Shown: piece by piece, positions 58,123 to 64,000 of the stretch
How the letters are laid out: every line of letters begins with the position of its first letter
Position numbering within the stretch: position 1 is the stretch's first letter
Assembly (NCBI RefSeq): GCF_900103215.1
Contig: NZ_FNGV01000014.1
Location: 62,001-126,000, forward strand
DNA: 64,000 nt
Direction of reading: 5' to 3'
Origin: Kriegella aquimaris
Lineage (GTDB): Bacteria > Bacteroidota > Bacteroidia > Flavobacteriales > Flavobacteriaceae
Translations under genes and position numbers: made by a program
The notes under the pieces: model-generated
Databases searched by the model: none
The model's input: only the letters and a program-made list of their open reading frames with translations
Told to the model about the DNA's origin: nothing

Positions 58123-59462
58123 AATCCTTTCGGTCTAAAGGTAGCGGTCTGGTGCAAGATATTATCCTCATCAATTTTAAACTCTAGCCAAGCTTCCCCT
58201 GGTAAACGCATCTCAGCAAATAGAAGTAGACGCTTTTTCTTTTTGTCAGCTAGTAAAACTCGCCAGAAATCGAGTGAATCTCCTGCGTAAATGCGGTTGG
58301 GATGCGTGCGGCCTCTTCTTAGGCCAACACCTCCGTTAAACTTGTCTAGAACCCCACGTATTTTCCAAAGCCAATTTGCATAGTACCAGCCGTTCTTGCC
58401 TCCAATTTTCCAGATATTCTCCAACACTTTGTCAGCATCTTCGACTTTTATTTTTTTCTCATCTTTTAAGACACCATATTTAGGAACTTGAATATACTTT
58501 TCAAGATTTTTCTTAAAACGTCCGCTCACCATACTATCTTTCCAACTGCTCAAGACTAAATTTTGTTCAATTTTTTTAAAAGCCATGTCAATGGCCTCGG
58601 TGTAGGTGTGCGTTTTGATGCCTAATAAATCTTGTAATCGACGGTCTCTGGCAACAACTTCCATCTTCATACTATCGACAAGGTTTATAGCCAACTTATA
58701 AGATGTCGATGTTACAAAGTACAACCAATATGAGGAAAGCTTTGGCGTCATTATGGGCACGGTAAGAATACGATTGGTGAAGCCTCGTGCCTTGGCGTAC
58801 TGCTGTAGCATTTCTTTGTAGGTTAAGACATCTGGACCCCCAATATCGAACGAGTCACCATACGTCTCTTTATTACCTATTACACCGATTAGAAATTCTA
58901 TAATATCACGAATAGCGATGGGTTGGGTTTTGGTCAACACCCATTTTGGGGTAATCATAAAAGGCAGTTTTTCGCATAGATCACGAATGATTTCAAATGA
59001 AGAACTGCCCGATCCGACTATAATCCCTGCCCGAAGAACAGTAAGGTTGAAATTTCCTTGGTACAGAATGTTCTCGACATTTTTACGGGAGTTTAAATGC
59101 TTTGATAATTTTTCGTCATTTATAATGCCACTTAAATAAATGACCTGTTCGACCTTTGTTTCCCCCATATATCTATTGAATAATTCAGCTGATTGGGCCT
59201 CCTTTTCATCAAAATCGCTGGTCGAAGAACTCATAGAATGAATAAGGTAATAGGCTATTTCAATGTCTTTTGGAATCAAATTGGTTTGGAATTCCTGTAA
59301 AAAATCAACTTCAATAATCTCGACTTTTTTTTTGGTTTCTCCGTCAATGGAAAATCGATTGCTATCACGAACAAGACAAACTACCGTATGGCCTAATTCT
59401 AGTAATTGGGGCAATAGGCGCATACCAATATAGCCGTTGGCGCCTGTCAATAATATTTTCAT
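58038..59462 (-). CDS. NAD(P)-binding SDR protein with C-terminal DUF2867 domain
   Basis: 474 residues. An extended-SDR Rossmann domain starts MKILLTGANGYIGMRLLPQL (TGxxGxxG type), followed by YYLIHSM, VIYLSGI and a KTQPIAIRDI stretch. The C-terminal ~160 residues (WYYANWLWKIRGVLDKFNGG, RRGRTHPNRIYAGDSLDFWR, GEAWLEFKID) match DUF2867. The combination is common in Bacteroidota; the reaction is unknown. Its start overlaps the end of the upstream small gene by 4 bp (ATGA) and its end overlaps the BCCT gene. Confidence 0.85.
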   Translation of the reverse strand: MKILLTGANGYIGMRLLPQLLELGHTVVCLVRDSNRFSIDGETKKKVEIIEVDFLQEFQTNLIPKDIEIAYYLIHSMSSSTSDFDEKEAQSAELFNRYMGETKVEQVIYLSGIINDEKLSKHLNSRKNVENILYQGNFNLTVLRAGIIVGSGSSSFEIIRDLCEKLPFMITPKWVLTKTQPIAIRDIIEFLIGVIGNKETYGDSFDIGGPDVLTYKEMLQQYAKARGFTNRILTVPIMTPKLSSYWLYFVTSTSYKLAINLVDSMKMEVVARDRRLQDLLGIKTHTYTEAIDMAFKKIEQNLVLSSWKDSMVSGRFKKNLEKYIQVPKYGVLKDEKKIKVEDADKVLENIWKIGGKNGWYYANWLWKIRGVLDKFNGGVGLRRGRTHPNRIYAGDSLDFWRVLLADKKKKRLLLFAEMRLPGEAWLEFKIDEDNILHQTATFRPKGLWGRLYWYSILPFHYFIFGGMIRNIAKT

Positions 59463-59884
59463 AAGTCTTCGATTGAGGTAGGCGTATTATCTGCTTTGTG
59501 GTCAAGCATTTTTTTAAAGAATTTTTGAACTGCTTTTGTGTCTGCTTGCACCCTTATGAAATAATGATCTTTATAGACTCCGTAAGTTGCGAGATTGCCC
59601 TTGTAAATAGAAAGTTTATAATAGGGTATCACCAAAGCAAAGGTTTCTAACAGCGAGCGAAAGCGTACAATGATACCTTTGGGTCTCAATTCAATATTGC
59701 AACTATCCGTATTATTGTCAAGAATCAACAGATTTCGAATCTCTACACTTGTTTCAGAAATGAATAGTTTTGGTGATCCGATACCTTTCATTGCCCAACG
59801 TTCTTTTAAAGTAAAGGGCTTGCCCACTTCAGCATCGACTTTACGGGTAATCGATTTGTCGGTATAGGATACGTTTAGGAGCAT
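59459..59884 (-). CDS. small conserved protein of unknown function
   Basis: 141 residues, no signal peptide, no Cys-rich or catalytic motif. Predicted strands (KPFTLKERWAMKGIGSPKLF, VEIRNLLILDN, IELRPKGIIVRFRS, YYKLSIYKGNLATYGVYKD) suggest a PH-like or other beta-rich fold with a C-terminal helix. It is first in a tightly overlapping three-gene unit with the SDR-DUF2867 and BCCT genes, so its role is probably linked. Divergent from argS. Confidence 0.7.
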   Translation of the reverse strand: MLLNVSYTDKSITRKVDAEVGKPFTLKERWAMKGIGSPKLFISETSVEIRNLLILDNNTDSCNIELRPKGIIVRFRSLLETFALVIPYYKLSIYKGNLATYGVYKDHYFIRVQADTKAVQKFFKKMLDHKADNTPTSIEDL

Positions 59885-60039
59885 TGGCTTCTTTTTCGAA
59901 AGATGATTATAAAGTTAGTCAAAACACATGGGAATATGGAGACGGCAAAAGATATATTCTTTGCTCAAATGGTTTTCTTGATTATTTTGGATACTCCCGT
60001 ATTTATTGAATTTTCAAAAAAATGTTCCGTTAAAATACG

Positions 60040-60047
60040 TAGTTTTG
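60040..60047 (+). promoter_or_regulatory. predicted -7 element of argS
   Basis: TAGTTTTG matches TAnnTTTG exactly, about 22 bp before the ATG at 60069. No good -33 TTTG lies at the standard distance. Confidence 0.4.
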
Positions 60048-60068
60048 CAGCCTTAAATATCGTGATTG

Positions 60069-62213
60069 ATGAATTTGAAGGAAGTCTTAAGAAATACTAT
60101 TAAAGAAGCCGTAAAATCAACATACGAGGTTGAATTGCCTGAAGTTGAATTTCAACCCACACGTAAAGATTTTGAAGGAGACATTACGGTGGTGGTTTTT
60201 CCTATGCTTCGATACGTAAAAGGAAACCCAGTTCAGATTGGGCAGCAAATTGGCACGTATTTAGAAAAAACGGTCGACGCCGTTTCTAGTTTTAATGTAG
60301 TTAAGGGATTTTTGAATATCGTTATTGATGATTCGTTTTATCTTGATTTTTTTAATGGGATAAAAGACCGTGCCGATTATGGTTATGTCACGAATGCAAG
60401 CAGTGAGGCCATTCTCGTTGAGTATTCTTCGCCCAATACCAATAAGCCCCTGCATTTGGGCCATATCAGAAATATTTTATTGGGTTATTCGGTAGCCGAA
60501 ATCTTAAAGGCTTCGGGAAAAAAAGTATACAAAACCCAAATTGTCAATGATAGGGGTATACATATTTGTAAAAGTATGTTGGCTTGGCAACGTTTTGCTC
60601 CAATAGGAAATGATGATAAGAGAGAGACTCCCAATACAACCCTAAATCCTCATTTAACAAAGGGAGATAAGTTTGTCGGCTATTATTATGTTCAATATAA
60701 TAAAGAATACAAAAGACAATTAAAAAAAATAAGTGAGAATGCCCAAATTGAATTTAAAGAGCTTGTTGAGGAAGCAAAAATAAGTGGGAAATGGGATTTT
60801 ATAAATCATGAGAACCCTAATTTATTAAGATTGCAAAAGGCTTTCCAAAGTGCTATGACTGAATACTTATCCGTTGAATTGGATATGAATCCATCTGAGT
60901 TAAAGACTAAGGATAATTATATTTCAGATTTTACCTTAACCGAAAACAGCAAACAGGATCAAGAAATCTTAGAACTTAAATCTAGATTTAGAGGTATTTC
61001 CAAAAAATTCAATTTTATAGAAGGAAATATAAAGAATCTTTCGAATAAAGAAGAAAAGAAAATCATTCAGATTTGTTTAAAGCATATAGAGCAAGTTGTT
61101 GAAATTTTTGAAAGTGCAAAAGAAATGCTCAGAAAATGGGAAGCTGGCAATACCGAAGTGGTCGCTTTATGGAAAAAAATGAACCAATGGGTCTATGATG
61201 GCTTTGATGTGACCTACAACAATTTGGGCGTCGATTTCGATAAATTGTATTACGAAAGTGATACGTATCTTTTAGGTAAGGATGTTGTTGCTGACGGACT
61301 CGAAAAAGGAATTTTCTATAAAAAGGACGATGGTAGCGTATGGATCGATCTTACCGATGAGGGCCTTGATGAAAAAATTGTACTCCGTTCCGATGGTACC
61401 GCGGTTTATATGACCCAAGATATTGGTACGGCCATTCAACGGGCCAAAGATTATACCGATATAGGCGGTATGGTATACACTGTGGGCAACGAACAAGATT
61501 ACCATTTTAAGGTACTCTTTCTTATCCTTAAGAAACTCGGATTTTCGTGGGCAGATAGCCTTTACCATCTGAGCTATGGAATGGTAGATTTGCCAAGTGG
61601 AAAAATGAAAAGTAGGGAGGGGACGGTAGTTGATGCCGATGATTTGATGGAAGACATGACGACCACCGCCGCCAATATTTCAGAAGAACTCGGTAAATTG
61701 GAAGGTTATTCGGAAACCGAAAAACTGGGTCTATACCAAATGATCGGGCTAGGAGCATTGAAATATTATATCTTAAAAGTGGATCCTAAAAAGCGAATTT
61801 TGTTTAATCCAGAAGAATCGGTAGATTTTCAAGGGAATACAGGTCCGTTTATCCAATATACCTATGCTAGAATTCAATCGATTTTAAGAAAAGCAGAAGC
61901 GGGAGAACAAGAGTTTGATATTGAAAGCCTGAAATCGCTGAGGTTGCATGAAAAGGAAAAGGAATTGATCAAGCAGCTTCAACTTTTTCCTGAAACCATT
62001 CAACTGGCCGCCGAGAATTACAGTCCGGCATTGCTCGCGAATTATACCTACGACTTAGTTAAAGAATTCAACTCGTTCTATCAACAAGTTTCCATTTTGG
62101 GCGAATTGAACCAAGATAAGAAAGTTTTGCGGGTTCAGTTGTCCAAAAAGGTTGGGGAAGTCGTGCAATCTGCATTCAAACTTTTGGGTATAGAAGTACC
62201 TGATCGAATGTAG
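60069..62213 (+). CDS. argS: arginyl-tRNA synthetase with unusual internal insertion
   Basis: 714 residues from ATG 60069, about 120 more than the ~590 usual for this family in Bacteroidota. The N-terminal Add-1-like domain is followed by the HIGH motif HLGH (129-132), VNDRGIHICKSMLAW, then after GYYYVQYNKEYK an extra stretch at about residues 218-349, then the normal sequence resumes (KEMLRKWEAGNTEVVALWKK, FDVTYNNLGVDFDKLYYESD). The KMSKS-equivalent is GKMKSREGTV and the anticodon-binding domain ends with the family LLGIEVPDRM. The inserted DNA is in frame and has 28% G+C against 38-50% in samples of the flanking gene. It charges tRNA-Arg; both signature motifs are intact, so it is probably active. 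Confidence 0.93.
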   Translation: MNLKEVLRNTIKEAVKSTYEVELPEVEFQPTRKDFEGDITVVVFPMLRYVKGNPVQIGQQIGTYLEKTVDAVSSFNVVKGFLNIVIDDSFYLDFFNGIKDRADYGYVTNASSEAILVEYSSPNTNKPLHLGHIRNILLGYSVAEILKASGKKVYKTQIVNDRGIHICKSMLAWQRFAPIGNDDKRETPNTTLNPHLTKGDKFVGYYYVQYNKEYKRQLKKISENAQIEFKELVEEAKISGKWDFINHENPNLLRLQKAFQSAMTEYLSVELDMNPSELKTKDNYISDFTLTENSKQDQEILELKSRFRGISKKFNFIEGNIKNLSNKEEKKIIQICLKHIEQVVEIFESAKEMLRKWEAGNTEVVALWKKMNQWVYDGFDVTYNNLGVDFDKLYYESDTYLLGKDVVADGLEKGIFYKKDDGSVWIDLTDEGLDEKIVLRSDGTAVYMTQDIGTAIQRAKDYTDIGGMVYTVGNEQDYHFKVLFLILKKLGFSWADSLYHLSYGMVDLPSGKMKSREGTVVDADDLMEDMTTTAANISEELGKLEGYSETEKLGLYQMIGLGALKYYILKVDPKKRILFNPEESVDFQGNTGPFIQYTYARIQSILRKAEAGEQEFDIESLKSLRLHEKEKELIKQLQLFPETIQLAAENYSPALLANYTYDLVKEFNSFYQQVSILGELNQDKKVLRVQLSKKVGEVVQSAFKLLGIEVPDRM

Positions 62214-62329
62214 ATAATAGCTCGGTTCTATCAAAAACGGAACAATTTTTCCGTAGTACTTCAGTTTTAGGTATGACAAGTTTTAGTTTACATTGCTTTT
62301 GAAGATGTTCTGAAACCTAAACCCTGCGT

Positions 62330-63154
62330 ATGTTGACAGCTGATATTTTTGGTATTTTGGCCATAGTATATATTCTTGGCCATGTGCTCTATATGCTGTA
62401 CTGTGCCATAGGTCTCTACCATTTGAATCCCTTTATAAAACTAAAACCGCTGTCGACGAGCGAAAGACTTTTATTGACTGAAAATTTTCCCATTTATGGC
62501 AAACTCGCACAAGAACTGAGAGCAAAATGTGAGCAAAGAATTGTATGGTTCAGAAGTAGAAAAAAATTCGTTTTCTATGGCAATGTCACCGACAAAGAAG
62601 AACTTAGGCTCATTCTAAGCGCTGCCGCAGTATTGATGACGTTAGGTTTAAAGGATTATAAAATGACGCGGTCGTTGTTGCGAATTTTGGTCTACCCGTC
62701 ACAGTACTATTCCCGAATCAAAAGACGACATCATCTTGGAGAGTACAGTCCTCATTTCAAAACGGTTATATTTTCAGCAGAAAAAATACGGGAGGGGTTT
62801 GCGATACCTGACGATAATATAAATCTGGCCATACATGAATTTGCGCATGCGCTGAGCTTTGAAATGATAAAGAAGAGCTCTTGGGAGGCACGAAAGTTTA
62901 GGGTCGGCCTAAAAAAGATAAAAGAACTTTTTTTAGACGCGTCTTTTGTAGAACAATTGTCGTCGTCGCAATATTTCCGTGAATATGGGATGACCAATTT
63001 GCAAGAGTTTTTTTCGGTCACAGTCGAGAATTTTGTTGAAACACCAACAGTTTTCTCAAAAGACTTCCCTCAGTTATATGACATTATTCAGCGTATGTTG
63101 AATTTTGATTTTCAGTCTTCCACGTTTTCGGCTTCCTCTAAAAATTTATTCTGA
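62330..63154 (+). CDS. M90/MtfA-type zinc-dependent peptidase
   Basis: 274 residues with an N-terminal membrane helix (GILAIVYILGHVLYMLYCAIG). Zinc motif HEFAH is at 169-173 in LAIHEFAHALSFE, and the downstream third-ligand region EFFSVTVENFVETP (226-239) has the form seen in the MtfA family. Upstream landmarks such as ELRLILSAAAVLMTLGL and EYSPHF also fit. MtfA is a cytosolic peptidase in E. coli that binds the regulator Mlc; this homologue looks membrane-anchored. Its end overlaps the convergent TonB receptor gene by 17 bp. Confidence 0.85.
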   Translation: MLTADIFGILAIVYILGHVLYMLYCAIGLYHLNPFIKLKPLSTSERLLLTENFPIYGKLAQELRAKCEQRIVWFRSRKKFVFYGNVTDKEELRLILSAAAVLMTLGLKDYKMTRSLLRILVYPSQYYSRIKRRHHLGEYSPHFKTVIFSAEKIREGFAIPDDNINLAIHEFAHALSFEMIKKSSWEARKFRVGLKKIKELFLDASFVEQLSSSQYFREYGMTNLQEFFSVTVENFVETPTVFSKDFPQLYDIIQRMLNFDFQSSTFSASSKNLF

Positions 63155-64000
63155 AACTGGCATTTGGTGTTAAACCCAAGGAAACACTTTTCACCGTTTC
63201 AATCTCATCGTTTTCGTTCAGTCTGTAATAGGTGTTCAATGTATTCTTCCGGTCGGTAAAATTCAATACCGAAAGACCGATGGAAGCTTTTATTCCAGAA
63301 TTTATAGAGAAATTATAAACAGCTGAAACGTCTGCCCTGAAATATTCGGGCAATCGACTACTGTTAGCACTCGCATAATTGATTCGATATGGAAAAAAAG
63401 TTGCATCGATGGGGTCATCTGATTGAGGTTCAGTAAAGGGTTTGCCCGTTCTATAGTTCAGCCCCATGCTAAATTTCAAACGATTGAAAGTATAGTTTCC
63501 GGCCAAGGTAATGCTGTGTCGAACATCTAAGTTATTCGGAAAAGTACGCGGTGTTGTTTCATTAAAAGTATAGTTGTTCTGGTTGTAAGTGTAGCTGAGC
63601 CATGTGCTGTAATCGGTCGATTTTTTATTAATCAAGAACTCGATGCCCTTTACATCGTATTTGCCCAATTCTCCATTAAACTGATTCTGGTTTTGAAATC
63701 CTTGGGTGGCCGTACTAATACCTGTGACTTCTTTGTAAAATCCTTCCACACCAATATATAGGTTTTCGTGGTCGTAATTGATGCCGGCCGATCCTTGCTT
63801 ACTCTTGGTTATGGGCAGCGCTTCCCCATCAGAGAGAATCCACCTTCGTTTTTCAATACCAAGGAAATTCTGTTCGAGATCTACAACTTGATTCGTGGCC
63901 TGACTTTTAAACTCACCCATGAATTCAGCCTTTATGTTTTCTGTGAAAGAATAATTAATGTTCAATCTAGGTTCGATAATGAATTCGTGGTAAGTCGCAA
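63138..64000 (-). CDS. TonB-dependent receptor, C-terminal part (cut by window edge)
   Basis: An open minus-strand frame runs from the window edge to the stop at 63138, about 287 residues; the start lies outside. Visible strands include FIIEPRLNINYSFTENIK, GINYDHENLYIGVEGFYKEV, YSTWLSYTYNQNNYTF, SITLAGNYTFNRLKFSMGLN, YFRADVSAVYNFSINSGIKA, and the final aromatic-ended strand NASFRINF. EPRLNI followed by such strands is typical of TonB-dependent receptor barrels. The ligand cannot be told from this part. An in-frame TTG near 63965 is an internal leucine, not the start. Confidence 0.85.
   Translation of the reverse strand, partial: ATYHEFIIEPRLNINYSFTENIKAEFMGEFKSQATNQVVDLEQNFLGIEKRRWILSDGEALPITKSKQGSAGINYDHENLYIGVEGFYKEVTGISTATQGFQNQNQFNGELGKYDVKGIEFLINKKSTDYSTWLSYTYNQNNYTFNETTPRTFPNNLDVRHSITLAGNYTFNRLKFSMGLNYRTGKPFTEPQSDDPIDATFFPYRINYASANSSRLPEYFRADVSAVYNFSINSGIKASIGLSVLNFTDRKNTLNTYYRLNENDEIETVKSVSLGLTPNASFRINF

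Noticed and set aside
60718-61116. Intein in argS
   Set aside because: No N-terminal Cys/Ser, no His-Asn plus Cys/Ser/Thr at the C-terminal boundary and no DOD or other homing endonuclease motif; about 130 residues is also small.
62237-62254. Hairpin after argS (ACGGAA/TTCCGT) as terminator
   Set aside because: Only a 6-bp stem with no T-run after it; too weak to list as a terminator.

Overview
The window is a chromosomal segment of a member of the Flavobacteriaceae (Bacteroidota), probably a marine genus of the Maribacter/Zobellia type. The genus is a guess from overall character. The family is supported by two SusC/SusD outer-membrane import pairs, several TonB-dependent receptors with carboxypeptidase-regulatory-like N-termini, a DUF5723 protein, promoters of the Bacteroidota form TTTG-N19-TAnnTTTG, genes without clear Shine-Dalgarno sequences, and one long rpsL-to-rplQ ribosomal cluster containing secY, infA, rpmJ and rpoA. 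I found no tRNA, rRNA, CRISPR array, prophage or insertion sequence.

Layout. 1-2870 (minus): N-terminal part of an alpha-2-macroglobulin-like protein cut by the window edge. 3.0-14.4 kb: mixed housekeeping and conserved genes: an atypical SDR, Mpl-type muropeptide ligase, RadC, a deacetylase-fold protein with altered metal-site motifs, a YjjG-like HAD nucleotidase, a lipoprotein/DUF5723 pair, a secreted protein, RarA, a rhomboid protease and RlmB. 14.5-25.8 kb (minus): two SusCD operons. The first carries two further lipoproteins (Ig-like and Lipid_bd-like), and neither carries glycoside hydrolases or a local regulator. Their upstream regions share about 144 bp with a TATGCA-type inverted repeat at the same distance from each start codon.

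26.5-44.0 kb (plus): ribosomal cluster rpsL-rpsG-fusA-rpsJ-rplC-D-W-B-rpsS-rplV-rpsC-rplP-rpmC-rpsQ-rplN-X-E-rpsN-H-rplF-R-rpsE-rpmD-rplO-secY-infA-rpmJ-rpsM-K-D-rpoA-rplQ. Most genes nearly touch. A few spacers hold hairpins, and the largest, between rpsJ and rplC, ends in a terminator-like hairpin that could act as an attenuator. 44.0-49.7 kb: carA, eno, a GT5 glycogen/starch synthase and gltA, with strong terminators after rplQ, eno and gltA. 49.8-53.0 kb: an arginine-deiminase-superfamily hydrolase next to a CtlX-type citrulline hydrolase, then a Crp/Fnr regulator and a small membrane protein; the two hydrolases could form an arginine-citrulline-ornithine route. 52.9-59.9 kb (minus): a TonB-dependent receptor, an AraC-type regulator, a BCCT transporter, an SDR-DUF2867 protein and a small conserved protein, the last three overlapping. 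60.1-64 kb: argS with an unusual AT-rich in-frame insertion of about 130 codons, an M90/MtfA-type peptidase, and the C-terminal part of another TonB-dependent receptor.

The observations I rate highest are the argS insertion, the shared upstream architecture of the two susC genes, the rpsJ-rplC attenuator-like leader, the ADI-like/CtlX pair, and the loss of expected metal-site residues in the deacetylase-like protein. All gene functions are read from sequence by eye; no database search was run.
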